Source of the DNA: an uncultured Pelagibacteraceae bacterium
GTDB lineage: Bacteria; Pseudomonadota; Alphaproteobacteria; Pelagibacterales; Pelagibacteraceae
Reading direction: 5' to 3'
Assembly (NCBI GenBank): GCA_902565935.1
Contig: CACFGT010000012.1
Location: 1 to 47,284 of the forward strand
Length of the DNA stretch: 47,284 bases
A program made the position numbers and the translations under genes. Under the pieces are notes generated by a model, which worked only from the letters and a program-made list of their open reading frames with translations, searched no databases and was not told the DNA's origin. This document shows positions 7,800-15,818 of the stretch, piece by piece; position 1 is the stretch's first letter, and each line of letters opens with the position of its first letter.

Positions 7800-9518
7800 G
7801 AAATATTTAAAGAAATAGATAACCCTAAATCAAAAGAATTTGAGCAATTACTCAATAGTCAATTATCAAGAGCTAAAATAGAAGAGGGAAAAATTATTGA
7901 GGGTAAAATTAATAAAATTACAGAAAAATATGTATTCTTATTTATAGAAAATTTAAAGTCAGAACCTGTGCTGGATATTAATGAATTGAAGAGCATGGGT
8001 TTAGCTGAAAAAATAAAAGTCGGTGAAAAAATTTCAGTTTTATTAGAAAAAATTGAAGATAAAAATGGAGAAGTTGTAGTTTCTGCAAGTAAAGCACAAA
8101 AAATTAAAGGTTGGGATAAGCTTGTGAAGGCTTATGAAAACAAAGAACCAATAATGGGAAAAATTACATCAAAATGTAAGGGTGGCTGTATTGTAGAACA
8201 TATAGAAACGGGTTCTCTTATGTTTTTACCTGGATCTCAAATTAGCGACAAACCACTAAAAGATATAAGTCATCTCATGAATGAACCTCAGAAATTTGCT
8301 TTAATAAAATTAGACAAGGTAAGAGGTAATGCTTGTGTCTCAAGAAGAGAGATAATCTCTTCCTTCAAAAAAGAGGATAAAGCAAAGATAATAGAGAAAT
8401 ATAAAGTTGGAGACATAATTAAAAATGCAGAAGTAAAAGGCTACAGCTCATTTGGTTGTTTTTTTAATGTTAATGGAGAGTTGGATGTTTTAGTTCACTT
8501 ACAGGAAATTTCTTATTCAAGAGTTAACCACCCTGATGAGGTTTTTAACATTGGAGAAAAACATGATCTTAAGGTTATTTCTGTAGATAAAGAAAAATTA
8601 CAAGTTGGTTGTTCTGTTAAACAATTATCAAAAGATCCCTTTGAACACATCGAAAATTATGAACTTAACAAAGTTTATAGAGTTAAGGTGGTAAAAATTA
8701 TGGACTTTGGGGCTTTTTGTGAACTTGAACCAGGTCTTACAACACTTCTTCACTCAAGTGAATTAAGTTGGACAAAAAAAAATTTATCAGCAAAAAAAAT
8801 GTTCAAAGTTGGGGATGAAATAGATTGTGTCATAACAGAAATTGATAAAGAAAAACGAAGAGTTGCAATATCTCATAGATTAACTAAAGAAAATCCATTT
8901 GATATTTTTAATAATAAATATCCAGTTGGTACAATTATAGATGGAGAGATTGTAAATAAAAACGAGTACTCATTATTTGTTAAAGTTGAAGATCTTGATA
9001 TTGATGCATTTCTCCATTGTAATGATTTGACCTATTTAAATAATGGTGAGGAAGAGTTAGAAAAATATAAAAAAGGTGACAAAATCAAAGTTAAAGTTTT
9101 AGAGATAAAAACTTCAGAGCAAAAAGTAAGAGTAGGTTTAAGACAAACCCAAACTGATCCATTTGATTGGTTTAAAGATAAAAAAGTAAATCAAACTATT
9201 ACTGTAAAAATAATATCAACAGATAATAAAGGTTTGATAGTTAGACCTGAAGGATGTGAGATGGATTTTACGATTAAAAAATCTCAAATAGCAATAAATG
9301 CTGCAGATGCTAGACCATCAAGATTTACAGGTGGTGAACGTATTGATTGTGCTATTGCTGATTTAGATTTATCAAAAAGAAAAGTTAACCTAAGTATTAA
9401 ACTTTTAGAAGAAATTGAGAAAAAAGAAGCTTTGGAAAAATATGGATCTGAGGGATCAGGAAAGAATTTACCTTTCAAATCACTTTCCGAAGATCTAAAA
9501 AAAAAAGATAAAAAATAA
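7797..9518 (+). CDS. rpsA: 30S ribosomal protein S1
   Basis: RNA-binding ribosomal protein that recruits structured or leaderless mRNAs to the 30S subunit. It is 573 aa, with six S1-type OB repeats: about 29-95, 112-177, 200-267, 285-354, 370-442 and 458-530. Recurrent motifs include KVVKIMDFGAFCEL, GLTTLLHSSELSW, FKVGDEIDCVI and KRRVAISHR. The lysine- and glutamate-rich tail is typical. The gene order aroA (cmk) rpsA ihfB matches alphaproteobacteria, with cmk missing here. The start codon lies in a predicted leader hairpin, which hints at translational control. Confidence 0.95.
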   Translation: MEIFKEIDNPKSKEFEQLLNSQLSRAKIEEGKIIEGKINKITEKYVFLFIENLKSEPVLDINELKSMGLAEKIKVGEKISVLLEKIEDKNGEVVVSASKAQKIKGWDKLVKAYENKEPIMGKITSKCKGGCIVEHIETGSLMFLPGSQISDKPLKDISHLMNEPQKFALIKLDKVRGNACVSRREIISSFKKEDKAKIIEKYKVGDIIKNAEVKGYSSFGCFFNVNGELDVLVHLQEISYSRVNHPDEVFNIGEKHDLKVISVDKEKLQVGCSVKQLSKDPFEHIENYELNKVYRVKVVKIMDFGAFCELEPGLTTLLHSSELSWTKKNLSAKKMFKVGDEIDCVITEIDKEKRRVAISHRLTKENPFDIFNNKYPVGTIIDGEIVNKNEYSLFVKVEDLDIDAFLHCNDLTYLNNGEEELEKYKKGDKIKVKVLEIKTSEQKVRVGLRQTQTDPFDWFKDKKVNQTITVKIISTDNKGLIVRPEGCEMDFTIKKSQIAINAADARPSRFTGGERIDCAIADLDLSKRKVNLSIKLLEEIEKKEALEKYGSEGSGKNLPFKSLSEDLKKKDKK

Positions 9519-9536
9519 AGTTTACACGAAAATAAA

Positions 9537-9830
9537 TTGGCTATTGTAAAATCAAATATCTTAAAGCAGTTATCAAAAAATTATCCTAATTTCCTAAAAA
9601 AAGACCTTGAAAAATTTGTAAATATCATATTCGATGAAATTAAATATACGCTTAAACGAGGTGAAAGGGTAGAAATTAGAGGTTTTGGTGTTTTTTCAAC
9701 CAACATACAAAAGGCAAGAATTTCACGTAATCCTAAAACTGGAGAGAAAGTTAATACTCCCAAAAAAAAGTCAATTCACTTTAAGTATGCTAAAGATATG
9801 TTTAAAAAGTTAAATAATGAAGAAGAGTAA
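9537..9830 (+). CDS. ihfB: Integration host factor subunit beta
   Basis: Small DNA-bending protein of the HU/IHF family; partner of IhfA, which is not in this window. Motifs: GERVEIRGFGVFSTN (residues 41-55) and the DNA-arm region ARISRNPKTGEKVNTPKK, with RNPKTGE and the intercalating Pro. The 97-aa length is standard. The reading starts with TTG at 9537, because no ATG or GTG in a suitable place gives the full N-terminal helix IVKSNILKQLSKNYP. A rare TTG start with a poor Shine-Dalgarno suggests weak translation. It directly follows rpsA and overlaps pyrF by 14 bp. Confidence 0.93.
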   Translation: MAIVKSNILKQLSKNYPNFLKKDLEKFVNIIFDEIKYTLKRGERVEIRGFGVFSTNIQKARISRNPKTGEKVNTPKKKSIHFKYAKDMFKKLNNEEE

Positions 9831-10497
9831 AATATTTATTGCTTGTGATACTACAAATATTTCAAAAATAAAAAAGATTATTAAAGATACCAAAAGTAAT
9901 AAAATAAAAGTTGGGTATAAATTTGGATTAGAATTTTTAAACTCCAAAAATAGTAGAAACTTTCTCTCTAAATTAAAAAATAAGATAGTATTTGCTGACC
10001 TTAAACTGCATGATATTCCTAATACATGTGTAAATGCAATCAAAGCAATGAAAGACTTAAAGATAGACTACTTAACTATTCATGTAAGTTCAGGACTAAA
10101 TGCATTAAAAGCCTGTAAAAAAATTTCTGGCAAAATCAATTTGACCGGAGTTACAACTTTAACATCCTTAGACAACAAAGCATTAAAACAAATTGGATAT
10201 AATAAAAATATAAAAAATTTAGTTTATCACCAGGCTAAATTAGCTCAAAAAGCAAATTTAGATGCTTTAGTCTGTAGCCCTTGGGAAGTAAAAATTGTTA
10301 AGAAAGTTTTTAAAAAAGAAATAATTACTCCAGGCATAAGATTACCTGGTGATAAAAAAGGAGACCAAAAGCGAGTAATGACACCTGATCAAGCTTTCCA
10401 AAAAGGGGCATCAGCTATCGTAATGGGCCGAAGTCTTACAAATAATGGAAATATAAAGAAAAACTTACAAAAATTAATTAACCATTTAAGCAAATGA
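9817..10497 (+). CDS. pyrF: Orotidine 5'-phosphate decarboxylase
   Basis: Last step of UMP synthesis. The catalytic array is intact: ACDT near residue 9, KVGYKFG near 31, FADLKLHDIPNT near 60 (the DxKxxDI charge relay), TPGIR near 171 and VMGRSLT near 207. The 226-aa length is normal for the bacterial form. This full conservation matters because the five genes directly downstream, beginning with an overlap at 10494, have lost many family-invariant residues. The start overlaps ihfB, and the stop TGA overlaps the trpF ATG, so the run is probably one transcript. Confidence 0.95.
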   Translation: MKKSKIFIACDTTNISKIKKIIKDTKSNKIKVGYKFGLEFLNSKNSRNFLSKLKNKIVFADLKLHDIPNTCVNAIKAMKDLKIDYLTIHVSSGLNALKACKKISGKINLTGVTTLTSLDNKALKQIGYNKNIKNLVYHQAKLAQKANLDALVCSPWEVKIVKKVFKKEIITPGIRLPGDKKGDQKRVMTPDQAFQKGASAIVMGRSLTNNGNIKKNLQKLINHLSK

Positions 10498-11117
10498 TGA
10501 AAGGTTCAAAAATTTGTGGTGTATCAGATCTTGAGACTTTAAATTTTATCGTAAACCATCCTTACCCACCATCACTAGTAGGATTTATCTGCAATTTTAA
10601 AGAAAGTCCTCGATATGTTGAAATTACTCAATTAAAAAAACTTTTAAAAATAAAAAAGAAACGATGTAAGTATGTAGCTGTTATTGTAAAAAATGATGAA
10701 GCAACCCTTGAGAGAATAAAAAATCTACCATTTGATTATTATCAAATTTATGACTGTTCACCCGATGACGCAAAAAAAATTAAAGAAAAATATAATAAAA
10801 AAATAATCATTGCGCTAACGATTGAAAATAAAGAAGATGTAAAAAAATATAAGAATTATGAAAACTTTTCTGATATAATTTTATTTGATGGCAAAGGCTA
10901 TGCTGAGTCTGTTGGCTTTAATCATGACTTGCTTAATGAAGTTCCTGAGCATATAAACAAAATGATCGCGGGAAATATTAAAATAGAGGATCTTCCAAAT
11001 TTTAAAAATAAACACTATATAATTGATGCCTCTGGTAATTTAGAAAGCCAAAAAGGGATTAAAGATATAAATAAAATTGATAAGTTTTTAAATACAGTCC
11101 ATAATATAAATTCTTAA
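10494..11117 (+). CDS. trpF: TrpF-like protein (phosphoribosylanthranilate isomerase family), altered active site
   Basis: By position and fold this is TrpF, which isomerises phosphoribosylanthranilate. Kept features: KICGV with the general-base Cys8, ESPRYV near 37-42, Asp132 (ILFD) and a late DASGNLES. Lost features: the QLHG motif reads QIYD (84-87), GGxGxxFDW reads AESVGFNHD (137-145), and the phosphate loop SGGLNPENV reads IAGNIKIEDL. Length (207 aa) is normal and the frame is intact. The ATG at 10494 overlaps the pyrF stop; a second ATG follows at once at 10497. It may be a diverged but working enzyme or one with a new substrate. The family is fairly sure; the activity is not. Confidence 0.75.
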   Translation: MMKGSKICGVSDLETLNFIVNHPYPPSLVGFICNFKESPRYVEITQLKKLLKIKKKRCKYVAVIVKNDEATLERIKNLPFDYYQIYDCSPDDAKKIKEKYNKKIIIALTIENKEDVKKYKNYENFSDIILFDGKGYAESVGFNHDLLNEVPEHINKMIAGNIKIEDLPNFKNKHYIIDASGNLESQKGIKDINKIDKFLNTVHNINS

Positions 11118-11132
11118 AAATTTACTAACGAT

Positions 11133-12383
11133 ATGAAAATACCTCCATTTAAAGAACTTAATCCTCCTGACTCTTTGGGTTATTGGACAAATAAAAAAAC
11201 AGGGGAAAAATATGGAGGTCAATACATAAGCCCATTACTTATTCCTAACCTTAAAAAAGTAGAAGCTGGATTCAAAAAAGCCATGAAAAATAAAAAATTT
11301 CTATCAAACCTTGAGGAACAGTTAGTAAATCATATTGGTATTGTTACACCAATTTTAAGAAGTAAAGAATTAGAGAATATAATTGGAGGAGAAAAAAAAA
11401 TTGGAAAAATTTTTTTAAAAAGGACAGATTTACATCACGATAGCTCTCATAAGCCTGTAAGTGCTTTTAGTTCAGTTTATTTTGCCAAACATATCTTAAA
11501 ATCTAAAAAGATTATAACTGAAACTGGAGCTTCTATGAATGCGCGAGCTGTTGCTTCAGCGTGTGCTAAGCTTGATTTAGAGTGTGAAGTACATATAGGT
11601 GCTCTAGATGCAGAAAAAGTTTCTTTAAATAAAGATATAACCGAACTTTACGGTGCAGAAATAAAAGTTTGTCATGACTCTACAAAAAGTTTATTACCTG
11701 CTATGGCTGCTGCTTTACGGAGCTGGCAAAGTGATCCAAACGCAATGTATGTTGTAGGTTCAGTATGTGGTCCGCATCCCTACCCTTTAATGGTAAGAAC
11801 CTTTGCAAGTATAATTGGAAGAATCGCAAAAAAACAAATGAAAGAATTAACTGGAAAATTACCCTCAACCGTTTTTGCTGTCACAGGTGGAGGAAGTAAT
11901 CTTTCAGCAATTAGCTACCCTTATTATAATGAAAAAAATGTAGATATTTTTGGTATTGAGTCGGCAGGTAAAGGAATTAATTCTGGTTTACACGCGGCAA
12001 CGATTACTGGTAAAGCACCTATTGGTATTTTATTAGGAGCAAGATCTAACGTTTTGATGGATGAGGATGGTCAAATAAATGAAAGTCACACCGAAGCATC
12101 TGGGCTTGATTTTAGTGGAACTGGACCTGAAATTTGTTACATGGCAAGCACTGGAAAAATAAAATTTAGAGCAACTACTGATAAAGAAGCACAAGAAACT
12201 TTTTTAATGATGTGTAGAAAGACGGGTATCCTACCTGCTATAGAGGCTTGTTATGTTATACACGCTGCACTTAAAGAAATTAAAAAAAGAAATAATCCAA
12301 GAGAAAATCATTTAATTCATCTTTGTGGATCAGGGGAGTCAAATGTTGGAAGAATGTTAAAATACAAAAGAGATAATGAATAA
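11133..12383 (+). CDS. trpB: TrpB-like PLP enzyme, tryptophan synthase beta homologue with altered substrate loops
   Basis: Canonical TrpB condenses indole and serine with PLP. The PLP core is kept: SHK (Lys107), GGGSN (252-256), Glu130, ASGLD (323-326) and Glu371. Many near-invariant stretches are not: KREDLNHTGSHKxNN reads KRTDLHHDSSHKPVS (96-110), the serine-carboxylate loop TGAGQHG reads TGASMNA (131-137), RPTPL reads IVTPI, SISAGLDYP reads TEASGLDFS, and SGRGDKD reads CGSGESN (398-404), replacing the Ser that contacts the PLP ring nitrogen by Cys. The 416-aa length is normal. It overlaps trpA by 8 bp as in true trpBA operons. This is either a diverged tryptophan synthase or a PLP enzyme with new specificity. 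Confidence 0.75.
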   Translation: MKIPPFKELNPPDSLGYWTNKKTGEKYGGQYISPLLIPNLKKVEAGFKKAMKNKKFLSNLEEQLVNHIGIVTPILRSKELENIIGGEKKIGKIFLKRTDLHHDSSHKPVSAFSSVYFAKHILKSKKIITETGASMNARAVASACAKLDLECEVHIGALDAEKVSLNKDITELYGAEIKVCHDSTKSLLPAMAAALRSWQSDPNAMYVVGSVCGPHPYPLMVRTFASIIGRIAKKQMKELTGKLPSTVFAVTGGGSNLSAISYPYYNEKNVDIFGIESAGKGINSGLHAATITGKAPIGILLGARSNVLMDEDGQINESHTEASGLDFSGTGPEICYMASTGKIKFRATTDKEAQETFLMMCRKTGILPAIEACYVIHAALKEIKKRNNPRENHLIHLCGSGESNVGRMLKYKRDNE

Positions 12384-13197
12384 AACTTTTCAAAAAGTGT
12401 TTGCAAAAGCAAAATCAGAAAATAGATCTTGTTTTGTTGCTTTTGTTACAGGTATGGATCCAGACTACGAGAGTTCTAAACAAATTTTAATTGAGCTATC
12501 AAAGAATTGTGACGTAATTGAAGTTGGAGTAAGTTTTAATACCTCAACTTCAGATAGTTCGATTATAATGAGTGCAAATGATAGAGCGATAAGATCTGGG
12601 GCTAAAACTAAGAAAATATTTCAACTTATTAAAGAGGTAAAAAGTGAAATAAGTAGTGATACTGCATTTGTAACTATGGGATACTTAAATCAAATACATG
12701 TCTATGGAATAAATAAATACATAAATGACTGTAAAAAAAGCGGAGTAGATGGATGTATAGTGGTTGATAGTAATAACGAGTCACCTGAAGATGATCAAAT
12801 TTTTAAAGGCTTGACTAAAAATAACATGGCTTTCATCAAGTTAATTGCTCCAACTAATGACAGTAATTATATTAAAGAGAGTTTAAAAAAAAGTTCGTCT
12901 TGGCTATACATAGTTTCTTACGCTGGAGTGACAGGATCTAAAAATGTAAATTTGGCTAATGTAAAAAAATTATCTAAGATGATCAGAAAACAATCAAAGA
13001 TTCCAATTGGTGTAGGATTCGGAGTCAAAAATTATGATGATGTAAAAAAAGTTTCTAAACTTGCTGATTTGGTTGTTTGTGGAAGCTCAATAGTTGAAAA
13101 AATTAAGGAAGGTAGTCAAAAAGGTCTATCTAATCAAAATTTAGCCCAATTTGTTGGAGAATATGTTAAAGTATTATCAGAAGGAGTAAAACATTGA
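12376..13197 (+). CDS. trpA: TrpA-like TIM-barrel protein, tryptophan synthase alpha homologue with altered loops
   Basis: Canonical TrpA cleaves indole-glycerol phosphate and passes indole to TrpB. The two catalytic acids are kept at family numbering (Glu49 and Asp60), as are AGVTG and the phosphate ligands in GFG and CGSSIV. However, loop 2 PFSDPxADGP reads SFNTSTSDSS (53-62), the TrpB-contact loop DLPPEE reads DSNNES, LMTYYN reads VTMGYLN, and the Arg in LLSRAGVTG is Tyr. Loops 2 and 6 carry allosteric signals between alpha and beta subunits, so the same interface has changed in both partners. Length (273 aa) is normal. It overlaps trpB and accD by a few bases. Confidence 0.75.
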   Translation: MNKTFQKVFAKAKSENRSCFVAFVTGMDPDYESSKQILIELSKNCDVIEVGVSFNTSTSDSSIIMSANDRAIRSGAKTKKIFQLIKEVKSEISSDTAFVTMGYLNQIHVYGINKYINDCKKSGVDGCIVVDSNNESPEDDQIFKGLTKNNMAFIKLIAPTNDSNYIKESLKKSSSWLYIVSYAGVTGSKNVNLANVKKLSKMIRKQSKIPIGVGFGVKNYDDVKKVSKLADLVVCGSSIVEKIKEGSQKGLSNQNLAQFVGEYVKVLSEGVKH

Positions 13198-14129
13198 ATT
13201 GGATCACGCGCATCAAATCAGCAGCTGAAAGGATCAAAACTGTTGTACGTAAAAGAGCTTCGAAATCTGAAATATCTGCTTCAAAATATATTAGTTGCCA
13301 TGGTGTACCAGTTGAGAAAAAAGTAATTAAAGAAAATAACTATGTTTGTCCTGAATGTAATTTCCATCATTTTATAAACCCTACTCAAAGGTTTACGATG
13401 ATGTTCGGTGAAAGTAATTGGAAAAAAATTAATGCTCCATTAGTAAAAGATCCGGATCCTTATGACTGGGTTGATACCAAAAAATATAAAGATCGATTAA
13501 AAGAAGCAAAAAAAATAACAGGTCAGGATAGTGCAATATTATCATGTGAGGCGAAACTAAATGACATTGATGTTGTTGCTAGCGCCGTAAACTTCAAATG
13601 GATCGGTGGCTCAATTTCCATGGATGAGTCTGAAAATGTCCTAGCAGCAATTAAAACTGCTATAGAAAAAAAATGTCCATATATTTTTGTAAGCGCCTCA
13701 GGGGGTATGCGTATGATGACGAATATGTTAAGCTTAGTTCAAATGACCCGCATGACAGTTGGTATCAATGAATTGAAAAAAAATAATTTGCCTTATATTG
13801 TAATTATCGCTTCACCATCAACTGGAGGCTTACAAGCAAGTATAGCTTCAACTGGCGATATCTGCATTGGTGAAAAAGGGGCCACCATGGCGTTTGCAGG
13901 AAAAAGAATAGTTCAGGCTACTGAGAATACCGAACTGCCAGATGATTTTCAAACAGTTGAGTGGCAAATGAAAAAAGGCCAAGTAGATATGGTTTTGGAT
14001 AGAAAAAATATAACACCTACAATTGGAACTTTACTATCAATTTTATTAAAAAAACATAAATCTGAAAATATTGAAGAAAATAACTCTTTGATCAAAGACC
14101 CTGTCCTAGAAACTAAAGAAGCATCTTAG
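13194..14129 (+). CDS. accD: AccD-like acetyl-CoA carboxylase carboxyltransferase beta subunit, divergent
   Basis: AccD with AccA transfers carboxyl from biotin to acetyl-CoA. The crotonase-fold core is clear: WIGGSIS (136-142), SASGG (167-171), STGG (209-212) and AFAGKRIV. Deviations from alphaproteobacterial consensus include MAAGEA reading MDESEN, GGARMQEG reading GGMRMMTN (170-177), TTGGVTASYAMLGD reading STGGLQASIASTGD, and FAGPRV reading FAGKRI. The zinc ribbon has only three Cys in place (Cys35, Cys52, Cys55). It starts with TTG at 13194, with TTGA overlapping the trpA stop. AccD is normally essential, so either this is the working copy of a fast-evolving lineage or a canonical copy exists elsewhere. 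Confidence 0.75.
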   Translation: MNWITRIKSAAERIKTVVRKRASKSEISASKYISCHGVPVEKKVIKENNYVCPECNFHHFINPTQRFTMMFGESNWKKINAPLVKDPDPYDWVDTKKYKDRLKEAKKITGQDSAILSCEAKLNDIDVVASAVNFKWIGGSISMDESENVLAAIKTAIEKKCPYIFVSASGGMRMMTNMLSLVQMTRMTVGINELKKNNLPYIVIIASPSTGGLQASIASTGDICIGEKGATMAFAGKRIVQATENTELPDDFQTVEWQMKKGQVDMVLDRKNITPTIGTLLSILLKKHKSENIEENNSLIKDPVLETKEAS

Positions 14130-14148
14130 TAGTTAAATCAAATTAATA

Positions 14149-15405
14149 ATGCTTACATCTGAGATTTACTACAATTCATTACAAAAGAAATATAGTCGTA
14201 AAATAACTTTAGGATTATCAAGAATAAAAAAGGCTCTTTCCCTTTTGGGTAACCCTCATTTAGATCTTAAACGACCTTGTAATATTCTAGGTTCTGACGG
14301 AAAATTTAGTTGTCTCACCTCACTTAAATATTTTATTGAGGCAAATGGACAGTCAACTACAACCTTCATAAGTCCTCACTTATATGACCTTCGCTCGAGA
14401 ATATGGTTAAAAAATAGATACATATCTTTAAATGAAATAAAAAAGTACGAAAAACAAATAAGCAGATTAAAAATTAAATTAAGTTTATTTGAGGTATTAA
14501 CTTTAATATATGTTTTGGCTGCTGCTAAATCAAAAAGTTCGTATAATCTCTTGGAGAGTGGTTTGCTGTTTAAAAAAGACAGTTCAAATCTTTTTAAAAA
14601 ACCTCTTTTTCAAGCTTGTACAAATATAAATAAACAACATTTAGAGTGGATTTCACCAAAAACAATTAATGAAATATGTAGACAAAAAGTTGGTCATTTA
14701 AGTAATCAAACTCATATCTACATAGGTAAACAAAATCCAAAAACTTTAAAAATAATTAAAGGAATATTAAAGACGAACAAAAGTAACATTACCTTCCCTT
14801 CAAATTGGAGAATAATAAGAAAAAAAAAAGGCTTTTTTTACAAAGATAGTAAATATATTATTAATATCAGATCAAATTATATTCATAGCAAAGGATTAAT
14901 AGAAAATTTAGGTTTGGCAATTAAAGTGGCTTTAGATCTGAATATCAAACCAAGTATAATTAAAAAAACTATTCCAAAAATTTTTTTTGAGGGGAGATTG
15001 CAATATATCAATAAAGGGAAATTAAGAAAATACGTTCACAAAAATGAGAGGATTTTATTAGATGGTGCACATTCAAATGCATCAGGTAGAAATCTTTACA
15101 ATTACCTAAAAACAATAAAACAACCAATATATTGCATATGGGGAATGCAAAAAAATAAATTTCCAAGTAATTTTTTAAAAAATTTTAAAGGAATTTTTAA
15201 AAAAGTTATAGCAATAAAAATCCCCAATGAAAAAAATGCTTGTTCTGCAGAAAATTTAAAGTCTATTGCAGCAAAACAAAAATATAACGCTGAAAAAGCT
15301 TCTGATTATAAAGAAGCATTAAAAAAGTTAACTTCAAGTAAACCAAAAGTTATTTGTTTTTTAGGCAGTCTCTACTTTATAGGATCTGTATTAAAAGAAA
15401 ATTAA
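14149..15405 (+). CDS. folC: FolC-like Mur-ligase-family protein, degenerate folylpolyglutamate synthase motifs
   Basis: FolC adds glutamate to dihydropteroate or folates with ATP. The fold is recognisable along all 418 aa, including SPHL near residue 75, EGRLQ and DGAHSN. The P-loop GTNGKGS reads GSDGKFS (48-54); Lys and Ser remain. EVGLGGRLDATN reads ESGLLFKKDSSN (136-147), and DHxxxLG...EKAGI reads QHLEWIS...QKVGH. Ser54, Glu136 and His164, equivalent to Mg-binding residues, survive, but the folate- and nucleotide-contact motifs do not. This is the most altered of the trpF-folC block. It may be a ligase with another substrate or a decaying enzyme. It converges with trxA and their ends overlap by 4 bp. 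Confidence 0.7.
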   Translation: MLTSEIYYNSLQKKYSRKITLGLSRIKKALSLLGNPHLDLKRPCNILGSDGKFSCLTSLKYFIEANGQSTTTFISPHLYDLRSRIWLKNRYISLNEIKKYEKQISRLKIKLSLFEVLTLIYVLAAAKSKSSYNLLESGLLFKKDSSNLFKKPLFQACTNINKQHLEWISPKTINEICRQKVGHLSNQTHIYIGKQNPKTLKIIKGILKTNKSNITFPSNWRIIRKKKGFFYKDSKYIINIRSNYIHSKGLIENLGLAIKVALDLNIKPSIIKKTIPKIFFEGRLQYINKGKLRKYVHKNERILLDGAHSNASGRNLYNYLKTIKQPIYCIWGMQKNKFPSNFLKNFKGIFKKVIAIKIPNEKNACSAENLKSIAAKQKYNAEKASDYKEALKKLTSSKPKVICFLGSLYFIGSVLKEN

Positions 15406-15719
15406 ATATTTTTATCTAAAAATTCTTTCATATGACTTTCTGGAACTCCCCCTACTTTACGGTCTATCTCAACACCTTTTTTATAAATAATGACCGTTGG
15501 GACGCCACGAATTCCTGCCGCCGAGCCGGTATTTATCCCCGATTCTTCGATGTCAGTAATATAAAAATTTGCACGATCTTTGTATTCATCAGATAATTTA
15601 TCCATAACAGGTTTCAAAGTCTTACAAGGTGAGCACCATGACGCTGAGAATTGGATTACAGAAATATCTTCTTTTTTAATTTTGTTTTCAAAATCTTCAT
15701 CTTTAAATTCAATAAGCAT
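15402..15719 (-). CDS. trxA: Thioredoxin, WCSPC active site
   Basis: Small cytoplasmic dithiol reductant. The redox motif is WCSPC (Cys29, Cys32) instead of the usual WCGPC. The preceding DFWA, whose Asp is the buried acid, reads QFSA. The cis-Pro loop GVPT and the late Gly-Gly (KVGGV) are present, and the length (105 aa) is normal. The site next to folC is the ancestral alphaproteobacterial position of trxA, where addA/addB often follow; here the nuclease/helicase block follows instead. It is on the same strand as that block and could share its transcript. Confidence 0.9.
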   Translation of the reverse strand: MLIEFKDEDFENKIKKEDISVIQFSASWCSPCKTLKPVMDKLSDEYKDRANFYITDIEESGINTGSAAGIRGVPTVIIYKKGVEIDRKVGGVPESHMKEFLDKNI

Positions 15720-15818
15720 AATTTTTCCTATTAGTTAATTTTATTAAGTAATATGATTTTTTGTCTTAAAGTCAATTTAGGAATATTAAATAGGACTTTA
15801 TATCTATGTTGATAACTA

